DNA from: Tyto alba
Taxonomy: Eukaryota; Chordata; Aves; Strigiformes; Tytonidae
Length of the DNA: 64,000 bases
Assembly (NCBI RefSeq): GCF_018691265.1
Contig: NW_024881330.1
Coordinates: forward strand, 17,814,886 to 17,878,885
Direction of reading: 5' to 3'
Position 1 is the stretch's first letter. Each line of letters begins with the position of its first letter. The translations under genes and the position numbers were made by a program. Of this stretch, positions 40,401-53,759 are shown piece after piece. The notes under the pieces are model-generated. The model was not told where the DNA came from. It saw only the letters and a program-made list of their open reading frames with translations, and did not search any database.

Positions 40401-43400
40401 AAAGTGGAGGAAATAACCAGTTATGGAATAGTAAGAAGTTGTCAACATATTAAGAGAGGTCCCAGTTGTTCAGTTTGACTGTTACCCAAATAAGTACTTG
40501 TTTAGATACAAGTTGTCTTCAGTTCAGTTTTATTTAGAGTAGCTGTGAAAGGAGAGGGAAGAAATGTGCGGAATTCCAGGGAAAAGACTCAGGTAATCAC
40601 ATTTATCCTTACACCTGTCCGGAGTCCTCAGGTCTCCAGCCATGGCCCTCAGAGATTTGAGGTTCTTGAAAGAGATGGTGTTCCACAGGTTTGCTTTAGC
40701 ACATGCAGGAAAACAAATCCTGTGGCAGATCTTGATGTCCGCCTTATAACTTCTGGGCCACCAGGATGAGTCCCTGCAAGGAAGGCCTCACCTGCACAGC
40801 CTGCTCAATCTGTTTTTTCTCAGTGGTGCATTCAAATTTGTCTTCCTCTGCTCCTTCTTGACTTCCCTGACCATGGATTGGTGTCATAAATTACACCAAG
40901 GAGCTATGCAACTTACCACAGCTTGTGTGGTAGAAAGACCCATATGTTAACCATCATGTGCACCCCAGATGAAATTAATATGTATTTATATTAGAGACCT
41001 GAGTTTTAGTCTTATATCCACAAGTGAGTGTCCTTACATCTACATTGTGGGGTGGATCTTTTTACAAATTATTTTCATTATGAAGCTTGTTGCAAGAGAT
41101 GTTGTTTTATAGGATCAAGGCAATCATGGAGAACAAATGAAAGAATGCTAGAAATCTTTGCTAATGAATATATGTTCTATACAAGAATAGGAAACACAAT
41201 AAGCTGTAAATGGTTGATACCCCACATTTGTATTTAATACACCTGTTCCCTATTTTCACCAAAATTTAATCTAATCAGATAAACTGCTGGTCAAGTGCTT
41301 TCCTATTGAGTAGGTCTTTCCTTTCAAGGGGGCAGGAGGCTATTATCTTCTGTAGTGTTTGTGTTATGCTATGTAAGTATTAAACCTCACTAGCATGTAG
41401 ATGTACATGGATAATGCACAATAAGCCTTATCAAAATATGTGATACTTTGCCTTTTTTAATCAAGGCTTTTTATATGGCAGTTTTAGTTCAACAAGCAAA
41501 TAACACCAATGAGAAAGATTACACACAGATGCAGTTAGAACTAAAAGTAAGCCCTTAAGATTTTGTAGTGCATATGTATGAATGATGAAATCTGTATATG
41601 TACCTAGTCATGCTAAGATGTAGGTTTGTGTTAGCCTAAGGCTTTGATAGTATTACAGTGGGTTTCAGCAGTGCTTATAGATGGGTTATCAACCTCAAAT
41701 TGCTTTTTTTGATCAATTCCATTTGTGTGAATTTCCTTTTTTTGAGGAAATGTAGGAATTATATGCTTCCTGAAAAAGTTTTGTGTGAAAAACTTTGCTG
41801 TATATTTCCCAGTGAAAATACTTTTTCAATTTGGAGTATTTTTGGACATGTTTAAAGCCTAAACTAAGGTTTATATTATCAGGGCTTGCATGCTTGTTAC
41901 TTGAAAATAATCTGCAAAATTAAAATGCACGTTTTGCATATAAATCAACTTCTTTAAAAGAATAGCTGATTCAGCATCAATGATTTCTATTCCAAAGAGA
42001 TAACACACAAAGCTTAGTTTTTGCTACCATTCCATACAGATTCAAACATAATAAAATATTATTGGGCACTTAAATAGAGTGAAGACTACCTATTTGGTTC
42101 TTTTTTTTTTCTCCTACCCCTTAGCTGCGTATTTTACAGTGTTCATATCTTTCCTTGAAGTTTTTACACATTTCTTCACTGATCTGATTTTGAGCTTTGA
42201 CTGGACTTTTGCAATCTGGGCACCTTTTGTCTCTCTTCATACCCATATCAAATTTAAATTACTTCTGTTGTTTGTATATTATACACTGTATTTTATCTGT
42301 CTGATCCAGAATAAGCTTCTGAGCCACTTAACAAGATGACAAAGATAATCATTGCACATAAGCAATGTATGAAGAAGAAAACAGCAGTGTGAATGAAAGC
42401 AGTTCTACAATAGTTTGGCCATCATTTCTGTAAGAATGAGGAATAATATATCTGTGAAATTAGTACAAATTCAAGCATTTTTGTCTTATCATTTATTTGT
42501 CACCTGGCTTTAAAGAAAAAGTTCTTTCTGGATTAATTTCTGATTGTAGGAATTACAGTTTTAGAAGGCTTTTAGTAATTGGAACTAGCTTGGTACATGA
42601 ACAAGACAGGGATTTTTAAACTACTTGTCAAGATTTTAGCTGACAGTGTGCATTTGAAATGTTAAAGTAAGTGTATGGTATTTTATGATATGTCAGTATG
42701 TCTCTGGAAGAAATGGAGGATGTTCACTATGCTATTAAAAAGCACAAACAAACCAACCCCAAATTCCACTTTGCAACATAAAATGGGGATTACTTGTTAG
42801 ATTTTTGCGGGAGAATAAAATACTAATTGACTTCACTGTATCAGAGTTATCCTAAAAAAGAGTGGTTTTTGAAAATTACCTCCTAAACAGTGCAGAAAAG
42901 AAGGGGATGGTGGCATGATGTTGTAATGAAATGCAAGAAGATTAAAATTTGGATTCTTAGAAATGTTAGTGCTTTATTTCTTCTGTAAACCATGATTTAC
43001 CCACAGTTTCAAATCAAATAAGATGCAAAGGTGAAAACCTCACTGACACAACTGCATACATAACCTTATGCTTTTATTAATCCCTTGACTATCAACAAAG
43101 GTTCATTATTTCAGTAAGCACTTATTTTTTTCAAATACATTTTACATTAGAGAACAGACAATCTAATGTAAATGTTGTTGACTACACATAGCGGTGAAAT
43201 ACTTTAAATCTCTGGTTCACAACCAGTGATCTGAAGATTCTCCATGAACATTTCAAAGAGTTTATGAAAGACAACTGCAGAAGGGAAACCTACTGTCTGT
43301 TGACTTAAATCTGCTATGCAGGTTTCTGTGTAGTTTTGGGGGAGCTACTTGGTTTTGAACTATAAAAAAAGATGAGACGGCTGCATTTCCTTTATAGTAG

Positions 43401-44529
43401 GTATGGTGCTTCTCTTTGAATTTTAGGAAAATGTTGTAGATGTTACAGTGTGACTGTGCTTGGAACAGTAGCTGGCACAGAAGTAGGTTGGACTGCCAAT
43501 GCAATGGTAATGGTGAACAGCTTTATAGTTTGCTGAGAAGATAAATTGACGTGAGAAAAAGGGGCAGTTATATGAGCAGAATAAGCAATAATTTTCTGCC
43601 AGTTGCCATTATAAATTCTGTCAGCTTGAAAATCTACTTTCTGGGAACAATCCTATAGAAATCACGAACTGTAAAGATCAGATTTTAGGAACTGTAAATT
43701 TAGTTAGAACTCAGACAATATCAGCATGTGCTTACTTAGAATCATCTTAAGTATAACCTATAGCTGTCAAAGAGACGTATGTTGATGAATAATTGATTTG
43801 ATAGATAAACTTACTTAAATATTATCTAATTTAAAAATAAGACTGGTCTTCTACTATAAGCGCATTTAAATGGCCAGGGTGAAGTTTTCTCATGCCTTGG
43901 ACAATAAGCTTGCAGTTTATTTTCATAGGTTTTTGTGGTTATTAAAGAGAAACCTTATTATAGGCAGAACATATACTAGACAAAATAGGTGGTAGGAAAT
44001 GTGCTTTACAGCCTTATTTTTGTTTCAATTATTTAGTAAGAAATTATTCCAGCAATAGGTTTATTCTCAAATATGTAAGCAGTGAAAGATTGTTGCCTCT
44101 ATGTTGCTTAACAATTAGTTACAGGGTGAGCATTTAAATAAAAGAGGTATTTTGTCTGCATCACTATGTAATAGTATTGTACAGAAAAACAGCTGTGCCA
44201 AAAAGGACAGATAATGAAACCTCTACTTTCCAAAAACCAAGCATCAGACTAAAGTATACTTCTTACATTTGTATCAAAGTATTTGAAAGAATTTAGGTCA
44301 CTTCATGGCTGTTAGTATTTTTCATGCAGAAATTCACAGTGACAGTGCAGAAAGATACATGTTTTCTAATCAAAACATGTAGGCTTCTGCCTCTTATGCT
44401 GAATACTTGTAGTGCAGTTCTCACTTTAATCAGTACAGAGCAATGTGGAAACACAATTTAATAGCTAGCTAGAACAATGCATCATATAGTAAAGCTAACC
44501 AGAAAAGGAGATTAATCTGTTTGGGGGGC

Positions 44530-44558
44530 TTTTTTTTTTTTTTTTTTTTTTTTTTTTT
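44530..44558. repeat. T29 homopolymer
   Basis: The longest homopolymer in the window. Its length is likely to vary between individuals and to be unreliable in assemblies. Confidence 0.9.
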
Positions 44559-45447
44559 CCCATTAAATTCTGGGTATTAGTATTGTACACAATTTTATGA
44601 AATGTCCAGTGATTTGGAAGAAAACACTTCGATGCTGACTGGGTGGAAAATCAGAAAAAGAGAGCTAAAAGGCCCAGCAAGACCAACAACTGAAGAACCA
44701 GGCAGTTAGAGGGCCCATTGCTAGCCTAGCAGCCATGCAGCAGAGTAGCACCAGGCTAACCAGCTAGCAAAACAGCTGAGCAGCTCACTGGCCAGGAAGC
44801 AATACAAACAGGCTGCTTCTTTGACATTAGTTAAAGCTTTCACTCGAATGAAAATTTCTACATATTGTCACAATTTCATATCACAAATACAAATTTGATA
44901 TTAAAATGATTTGGTAATAAAATGATAAATAAATGATAACAGTTAATAGATATAAAAATTAGTATTTCCCCAATTAACAAAACCAAGAAGGATGCTCTGC
45001 TTAGACAAATTATTAGTGTGGATCTTCAGAACTGGAATCTCTCTCTGCCAGAGACTGTGTACACCACTAAAATCCAGATTCATGGGGGAATGTGAGGGTC
45101 AAAAAAGCATAAATAATCTTGGAAGGGATTTGGAGAGCTGAGGTTTCCTTTTTGTGTTTGCTGCCTATAACCTTTTCAGGTTCTTTTCATTTTCCTTCTG
45201 GCTTGATGTATATCTTGATCATTTTGCAGAATGGCACATGGGTAATATGAACGGTAGAAAGTGCACATAAATAAATACACATATTTGTATCAAAACTGCC
45301 TCTCTCTCTACATGTCATCTTGTGTTGAGGATGATGAACTTTAGTGATGTTTTTGGATTCCTACCCCTCTGAAACAAGGATTCATCTAATATCTTCAGTT
45401 TCCTGTATAAATGTTGTAACTTCTTAATTGGCAATATATATTAAAAG

Positions 45448-45468
45448 AACAAACAAACAAACAAATAA
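45448..45468. repeat. (CAAA)n microsatellite
   Basis: About four to five CAAA units. Confidence 0.85.
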
Positions 45469-48394
45469 AATAATCAAGGGACACCATAAGTAGTGTTTCT
45501 GATTGTTTTGCATACTTTTTATTAGGGATAGTATTGCTGGCTTGGGCCTGACAGGTGACTACATAGAATACTTAGATTTTACATACCAACTAGTATAAAA
45601 CCATTGTTCCTTGGAGTGGTGTATTTACAGGCTCATGAAGAAATGACTGGCAATTCTGTGAGGCAGAGGTGAGGGGGGGGACACCAAAGAAGAGGTACTA
45701 ATACAGGAACTATTGATAACTAATATAATACTAACTAAAGCTAATATAAGAACTTCCTTACTCATTCACCACATCCTTTTGCAATCTGGTAACACTATTT
45801 TTTTTTTTTTTTTAATTTGTTTCTAACATCACTATCCAAATTCTTTGGATCTATGATTTTGAGTAAATTTCTTAAGCTTAAAAAAGTTAGATTTTATATG
45901 TTTTCCAACTGAGATGAATAAGATAAGCATGTATTTCCATAATATAAAAACATTCCAAAACAAGTACTTGGAGAAGCTTTAATAGCCTGTGGTGCCAGCC
46001 AAGCATTTTGCCATTTATATTAGTGCCTGAGGGAAAGAGGGTGCTAACAGTTTCAAAAATTTGGAAAGTGGTCTTAAACATATTCTGTTTTCAGATAGTG
46101 TGTCTGGGAAAAGATGGAAAGAACTCTACCTCTAAACTGTTATTATTTCAAAAGTCTTCCTCACAAAATAATACCTACACAAACTTATTATCCATTTATT
46201 TAAGGAGCATTTTTTTTCACTTAAAAATAATTTCTAAATTATTTGCTTTATTATGAATAAAGTTGACTCTAAATGTGCTGTGATAATTGTCTTTAACAAT
46301 ACTAAATTAACTGAAAATCTGGAAGTGATGAATGGTGGAGCTAGGCATATTCCTTAGAGCTGACCCCCAAAAGAAATTTGTATTACCCTGAGAATGGAAA
46401 CAATGTTTTTCAGTGTTAAGGTCACTTGCCCATCCACCTCTGACACAATTTCAAGGTAAGGCTATAATAATATGGGGAAGTCAGAACTACTTCCTCATCT
46501 AGGAATTGTATACACACTATTGAAATAATGAGAAAAATGAGTGTTGAGTACAGAATGAACAGGAAAAAAACTGCTTTCCAAGCTCTTTGGTAGTCAAGAG
46601 AACTTCTGACATTTAGCATTAATTAATATTTTCCATGTTGAGTTTTTAAGCTTTAGGCTTCTGTGTCATCTGTAATCTAAAGGACAGACAGAAAAAGCTA
46701 CTGTTTCCCGTAGTATTTTAAAACAATTGTTGAGCACAACTGAAATACTACCCTAAAATTGATATTTCAGTCAGTCCTGCATAAGAGTTAAAAAAGTCTG
46801 AATAAGATGTCCTGAATTTTGTCTTTGAAGGAATGAATGAATTGGTTTTAGAATAAGCTCAACAACACCTTTCAGCATCTGCAAATGCACTTGTGCTACT
46901 CACCCACTGAACAACTTTGAAGGGATAAAACCACAGAAAACTGAACTTCTGGTCACTATTAAAGGAGGATCATAACTCAAGGTTAAGAATATAGTTTCCA
47001 AGTCAAAGCAAAATCTCTTATCTAAATTTTTAATTGAAATTTTTGAAATCAATGAACTAGATAACATGAATTTTCTTGGTCATGGTTTTCAAAGCTGTCA
47101 CAGATCTTATTCAATGTATTGTTTTTAACAAAACAGCCTACTAAGGGAAAGAATGAAAGCGCTAATATTGTTTTATAAAAGAAAGATTGTTATGTATGAA
47201 CTATTTTTTGATATTTGCCAGTTTCTTCTGTTGGCTCTTAGCCACCTCCCTCTCCAACCCTACCTGCCCCGCCCTCTAGTGTTAGAGAAGTTGGTGAAGG
47301 GAAGATTTGTACAGAAGCTTATTCCTCGGTTTACCTCATCACAAAATGAAACAGAAATCTTTCTCTTTGATGGAGCAAAGAATGCATTTAGTGAGTAAGG
47401 GGCTATTGCACTTTAAAGAGAAATATGCTTTAAATTAAAATAGTGTGATCATATGTTTGACAAGGGACTGTTATTAAATGAAACATGCAGTTTCCCTGGG
47501 TTGGTTGTCATAAGCAGAAATCAAAACTAGGCTTCTGCATCTAAAAAAACCTATTAATTTTCACAGTCTGAGCTGACCAGCTTACTAGCTCCAAGTCAGG
47601 ACTGAACTCAAATGTAGGTCTAGGCACTGTATGAGGACAAAGAAGCAAAGAACAAAAATTTGGTCTCCTGAGACTTGCCATTACTTTCTTGAATTTGCTG
47701 TTAATTTGAATTACCATTTTAACTAGCTGTGGTCTTGCATACAGCTATCACAATATGATTTCAAACCTTGAAAAAAATATTAAGCCACAAAATCACTCTT
47801 AGGAAGTATTTTGAACTCCAGATGGGCAAATGCTGTTGTGAACAAGGATATACATTGACAGTGATGCAAAGTATAGAAGTTTTTATGATGTCACTGTTCT
47901 CTCTGGTTGAAGCTTTACTCTGTTACTGGGGATAAGTAATACAGTTATTTTCAGAAATACTATTTAAAGAAACTGATGTCTAATGAAAATATTTTGGCAC
48001 AACTTGAAGTGGAATAGAGTCAAAATATTTTACTTAAATGGTGAAATGTTTTGATTTAATTTTCTTAGTTTTGATTGTATCTCTTTTATTTGTTAAAATT
48101 ATCATATTAATCTAACTTTGCTACAAAGATTTTAATAAGCAAGCTGGGAAAAAAAACACTTAACCAAAAAATAAAAATGAAGTACTATTTCAGCACAGAG
48201 CACCGTATAAAATTCTTTTTACTTGATAAGGAATTTCAAATTGTGAAATTTGCTTCTACCTGAAAAAAAGGAAAGCATGTATTTTTAAGGAAAAATTGAA
48301 GCAAAAGTCTGTAATTGAATAAAGGAGGGAGGGGTGGACTGTGTGTTCTAAAAGACTATGTGCAGTCATTCACCAGGCGATGCTGATTTGATTT

Positions 48395-48610
48395 TAGTTG
48401 TAAAAGCCAGAGCTCTGAACTTGCAGTTTTTTCTTACAATTATCTTCTAGTTGCTGATCTACTAGGTGATTGAAGTTGCTTTCCCTCTCTGTGCATGAGT
48501 TTTTCTGTAAAATGGGGATAACAACATTGATAATGAAATTATTGCATTTTGCAAAGCCACTTCAAAGGTTAGATGAAAACTCCTTTGCAAAAGCAAGGAT
48601 TTTCTGGAAC
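48395..48610 (+). mobile_element. MIR-like ancient tRNA-derived SINE relic, sense
   Basis: AGCCAGAGCTCTGAACTTGC, then a pyrimidine-rich stretch (CTTTCCCTCTCTGTGCATGA), then TTCTGTAAAATGGGGATAAC and a tail AAAGCCACTTCAAAGGTTAG. This follows the order of the MIR core and 3' region (TCTGTAAAATGGGGATAAT, then GTTGTGAGGATTAAAT). Divergence is high, as expected for an amniote-wide fossil. Ends are approximate. Confidence 0.6.
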
Positions 48611-49077
48611 AGAATCTGCTCATTCTCTCACTTGTGAATTTCCTGAATAGCTTTATGTCCTGTTTCATAACAGACTTTCCTTTTTTCTTTTTTTCTTTTT
48701 TCAAAGTAGAAGAGGAATCCACAATGTCTGAACATAGAATGGTATGCTTGTTGGCTAGTATTCTGTTTGAACGGCAGGAAGAGCTCTGTTTAGAAATAAA
48801 TGGAAGGACATAGATAAGTACATTGGCATCCTGAACATGTGATATATTTCTGGTTTTGGTGAGAAATATATCTTAAATTATTGGCTTGGTGGAAGGATTG
48901 TCTGTCTAAAGTTTATTCACCTTCTTTCTAACTGTAACATTTAATCTAATTAGAAGAAGCCTTACCTCTAATTCAGACCTTCCTTCTGAGCAAGTCATTA
49001 TGAAAGACTAGAGTAACTGGTATAATATACTGATATTATCTCTTTGTTTTTTAAACAATAAAATACTCAGATAATTT

Positions 49078-49641
49078 TGTATACTTGGTCTAGTGGCTTG
49101 GAGTTAATTTTCTTCATAGAAGCCCATATGATTATGTGGTTTGGATTTGTGACTAAACCAGAGTTGATAACACACCAGTGTTTTGGCTATTGCTGATCAG
49201 TGCTTTCACATCATCAAGGCTTTTTTTTCCCCCTGACTGTCCCCACAGTGTGTAGGCCAGTGATAGACAAGGTACTGGTAAGGGACAAAACCTAAACAGC
49301 TGTCCCAGACTGACCAAAAGAATATTGCATACCATATAACTTCATGGTCAGCAATAAAAAATTAAAAGAGGGGCTGGGGGGCAGGTAGCCATTGCTTGAA
49401 GACTGACTTGATTGATCTGTTTGTGGGATGTGGTGAATGACTGCCTTTATATTACTTGTTTTTGTTGTGTTTTTTTCTTCCCTCTTCACTTATTAAACTG
49501 ACTTTTGAAGAGTCTTTGACCCAGGAGTTTTCTTGCTCTTGCTCTTCCTATTTTGTCCTCCATCCTGGTCTCAGGGGCAGGGAAGGGAGTAAGTGAGAAG
49601 GTGTGTGGTGCTTAGATGCTAGCTGGGGTCAATCCATCACA
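49078..49641 (+). mobile_element. Second LTR of the same family, 564 bp, sense orientation
   Basis: It aligns by eye along its length with 1668-2231: TGGAGTTAATTTTCTTCATAG against TGGAGTTCATTTTCCTTATAG, GATTTGTGAC, CACCAGTGTTTTGGCTATTG, CATCAAGGC, CAGCAATAAAA (a TATA-like or AATAAA motif), CTTATTAAACTG, GCTGGGGTCAATCCATCACA. It is the same 564-bp length, although the two have clearly diverged. Flanks AATTT and ATTCC do not form a clean 5-bp duplication, so the site has mutated or the ends are off by a base or two. No internal retroviral genes are seen. Confidence 0.83.
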
Positions 49642-50211
49642 ATTCCCCACTCTTGTACTTCTAGTAACTAATTTTCGGAATCACTGAAGTGATGGAGTAT
49701 TTCTTATTTCCTTGTACCTTGAATTTAGAAAAATACTTACTCTCGAAAAATAGGTGTTTGTTTTATAGTTTAGATGATGGCCTGCGTAACTTAAGCTCTC
49801 TTGTTCCGTATCTTGATCATGGAAGTCACAGAGCACAATCCTTTTCCTGGTGCCTAGAGCCATGTTAACTGACCTGAATAGACACAAACTCTTTCTAGCC
49901 TGAGTGTTATGTACTTCCATCATAATAGTGTTGTTCCCGACCAATAACATGACTGTGTGGTTTCTGGATTAGCACTGATTTTCATCCCATCCCTTGATCA
50001 TACACAGTGGACAATCTTGTCTGTTCATGCTTGTCAGAACATACAATTCACTGGCAAATAAAAAGTTCTACAGAGGGCATGTCAATGAATGTGTGTTTGA
50101 AAAAAATATTTTCCATATAAGACCTTTATCAAGGATTTATGATAATGTACTGATCTTCAGACATGATCATTTTTTAGCCTTTTAATAATATTTTTTATTT
50201 GTTTGTTTTAA

Positions 50212-50367
<156 letters not shown>

Positions 50368-52089
50368 TGATGAAAAAAAAAAAAAGGTATCTGAAGCTGT
50401 AGACAAAACGGGAAGGGTCATTTTAAAAAATCCTCATAAAGGTATAGTTCTTATTTGCAACAATGATAAATTCAGCTGTGTAACCTGTTATATCAAATTA
50501 CAGTATATTCCAGTATGGGTAGTGTATTATTTATCTAGTGTATCTAAATACAGTTATAAAAAAAATTAGAGCAGATATCTACTTCTCCTTATCCTGTGCA
50601 AGTACTTAACTTTTTCAATGGCCCTAATTTTCTAAAGGATATTGTGTAACAGATAGAGATAGATACAGATAGTATTTTTATCATTAAAGTGTATATTTAC
50701 CTCTATGGTTTTATAAGTCATGTTTGTAAAACAGTGAGTAAGTTTCTGTTTACTAGTGTCACTTAATCACTCTTATCTTTTACTACCTATTTCTGAATGC
50801 ATTGTACTACTAAGGGTTTAATTAACCTGTAAGATTCTTATCCACTGTTTTTATGAACAAGCATTATTTTGAGTAACAGTGAAAGCATCTGAAGCATTAA
50901 CTTGGGAATATCACCATTTGAAACAAGGTCATTCTAATGATGAAGTGCTAATGAAAACTGAACTTCATTAGTGTATAGTAATACTGTCTCCTTTGTCACA
51001 AGCTTTATTGTAAATCATATTTTTCAATACCTAGAGTGTATCAATGGATCTTCAGGGAACAGTTACCCTTTTTGTGCATTTGTGCTTTTCCATTTATCTG
51101 ATGAAAACAAAATCACAGCATTCTGAACAAGATTAGTTCAGGAAATTCTTTTACATTTCTCTCTAGGAAATTTAGCCTATGAAGAGATTAGCTATATAAT
51201 TTTTTTCAGAATCTGATAAAATTAATCAACTAATGTAAAAATTGCAACTAACAAAAGAGTAGGACTAATATTTTTATTAATTGATCTTTTATAATAATAA
51301 AATTTTAAAAACTCTGTGTAATTGCCTCAGATAACATATTCTATATGATAACAGAACAAATTTGATTACTATTGCAGCAGATATTGTATATAGTTATTTA
51401 GAATTCCCAAGTTCATAGAGGTTCTGGAATGTGCATTCTCAGTGGATTTAGGTAAAACAAGCCTTCATACTGTAGCTCCAGAGCTGCTATAACTGATTTT
51501 GAAAAGCACTGACTTATTTTTTTGTATGGTATCCTTCATACCAAATATGATAAACCACACACTTTTTTTTTTTTTTTTTTTAAATCGCTAGCTTGTAGGA
51601 CTGTTAAAAGAAATAAAGTAGGAACTTTCTCTATTAGATCCTACCCCACAATTGAGAAACCATGTGATAAATATTTTGATGGTTTATGTGAAGTACTTTG
51701 GATTGAGATATTCATTTTGAACTACTGAGAAAAGGAGAAGAAACTATGCCTCATATGACACACATACTCGCATTCCTGCCAGAAGTGTGAGGTAATAGGT
51801 AATGAAAGAGAATAGACTTTTGTTTAGTTTCAAAATGTGTTTTCTGCAAGTCACATAAAACATTTGCATTGGTAAGTGTGGGAGATTTGAATATGCTGTG
51901 TATCTTCTATTTCTCTTTACCACCAAAGTTTGTAGTGATTACATTATGGGTTTTTTTTACTATTATTTTGGTTTGCTTTTGTAATTTTTAGTGGTATATT
52001 GCTGAATGTAAGTTAGAGTGTACTTTATATGAAATATTGCAGTAGTCCACCATGCTTAAAATGAATAAAATATCTTTTTCAACTCTCTG

Positions 52090-52110
52090 AAAAAAAAAAA
52101 AAAAAAAAAA
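52090..52110. repeat. A21 homopolymer
   Basis: Uninterrupted run of A. Just upstream (52067-52071) is an AATAAA-like stretch, so an old poly(A) tail of a plus-strand retrocopy is possible, but no source gene was recognised. Confidence 0.85.
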
Positions 52111-52944
52111 GCTAAAAACGTAGGCAGTAAATAATTGCAGCATGTAAGAGCATTAAATGTGCATACGGAAGCAGATATGGTCATTAAAAATCAACCTTAA
52201 AAGTAGAAAATGGAAAAATGCATTGTTAGGTAATAGGGAGGACTGGTTTCTCAGTCGATGGTAGGGTAAAGGAGAGAGCATGAGGAAATTAAATAAACAT
52301 ATTAAAAAAAATCTTTCATATTAGAAAACAAATAAAAATGTATAGCATGAAATATTTCAGTCTGTTAAGAACTGAAACCTTTATTATTTCAGTAAGAGAA
52401 AACTTTAAGCATTTTTGTAAAGACCATTTTCAAACAGTAATTTCATTAGTGTGCTGACATGAGTAGATAACTGAAAAAAATAAAAAGAAGTATTCCAAAG
52501 AGCAATGTAGTACACATACATGTGCCTGTTTTTCTTTTCAGGAGTTTATTTCTGCATCATTTATGAGAGGGTGTCTGTTAATCCTTTCAATAGCCTGTAT
52601 TGTCACTGTATTACACTGTAATAACTGTTGTAAAAACTTGATTTTTCCCCTGCTTAATATAGATATGACTGTAATTTCTTTCTGACTTCCCTCCTTGAAA
52701 CTTAATCTTTCCTAGGTAGTACCACTGTAGCCAGAATTAGTAATTTCTTACCACTTCTTCTACTTTAACTTTCTTTGTTCTATTGTTAGATCTTTCAAAG
52801 CAGCCAGACTCCAGATTCTGAACTTCAGAACACTGCATAACTCTTATTCCCTCACTCTTTAACAGTACAGTACTCTTTTCACCTAATCACTCCATTGGCT
52901 TGCTGGTTTTGTTTGCACAACTGCACATTTTGTGCTGGTATATT

Positions 52945-53757
52945 TGGGTGGTGGTTTGACCCTGAGTAGCACTGAAGCACCCCCACATCCACTTGCTCAC
53001 TCCACTCTCACAGTGGAACAGGGCAGAAAATAGGAAGAGTAAGAGTGAGAAAACTCCTGAGTTGCAATGAAGACAGGGAAAATAATTCAACTGCTGTCCT
53101 GGGCAAAAAAATCTTAATATAAAACATTTATTTACTGAGTTGGGTGCTGGGAAACAAAGACAAAGAGTTAAACAATTAGGGAAAACACCTTTCCTCTCCT
53201 CTTTTGCAGGCTTGACTTCATTCCAGTCACTACTCCTTCCCCTTCCTTTATCTACTCCACCACAGATTACTTTATCTCTTCAGTGATGTGACAAGCAGTG
53301 CAGGAAGTTCAGGTCAAGGTGTAAGAGTTTCTCATACTTTTTGTTCCTCACTCTTTTCTTCTGCCATTCCTTCTTTCTTACTCATTTTGTCTGTTCTGAT
53401 GTGCATTGACCATGGGTCACAGTCTCATAAGGAGGAACCCTCTCCAGTGTGGGTTACCCATGGACTCCAGTCCCTTTGAGGGTGTTACTAGCTCTGGAAT
53501 GGAGCACTGCTGCTCTGATCTTGTTCCTTTCTCTAAGTGTTTACTGCCTTATTTTAAATACATTTCCAGAGAGATGTCACATTTTGCTGATGGGCTCGGT
53601 TGTGTCCTGTGGTGGGTCCACTGCAGAGCCTGATGGAACCATCTATGACCAACATGCAGCAGCCTCTGATCTCCTGTCACAGAGGTCACATGTGCAGCCC
53701 TCCTTGTTCCCCACCATCACTACCAAACACCTGCTATTTATACCAGTTAGAATCTGA
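52945..53757 (-). mobile_element. Avian ERV-type LTR, antisense
   Basis: It begins TGGGTGGTGGTTTGACCCTG, followed by GAAGAGTAAGAGTGAGAAAA, which is the reverse complement of the tail also seen in the 564-bp LTRs. After about 53160 it continues with AGGGAAAACACCTTTCCTCT and a body related to the other long LTRs, including CTCCAGTGTGGGTTACCCAT. It ends about TACCAAACACCTGC. Several overlapping frames of 60-102 codons (53288-53791) are by-products. The right boundary is approximate. Confidence 0.7.
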
Positions 53758-53759
53758 AA

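Larger units (their letters stand above)
38441..48390. other. Unique-looking AT-rich intron sequence
   Basis: No exon recognised. Near 40600-40920 GC is raised, and the minus strand has a 70-codon open stretch without recognisable similarity. Near 44690-44790 there is a degenerate AGC/CTAGC-rich stretch. Otherwise only simple repeats. Confidence 0.6.

Noticed and set aside
40590..40920. GC-raised patch with a 70-codon minus-strand open stretch, considered as a processed pseudogene
   Set aside because: I could not match any frame to a known protein family, and no A-tail or target duplication is visible.
43205..43260. GGTTCACAACCAGTG-type words suggestive of a hAT/Charlie transposon end
   Set aside because: Too short, with no matching inverted end or 8-bp target duplication.
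52060..52110. AATAAA-like stretch followed by A21, considered as the 3' end of a retrocopy
   Set aside because: No recognisable coding or RNA-derived sequence lies upstream of it.
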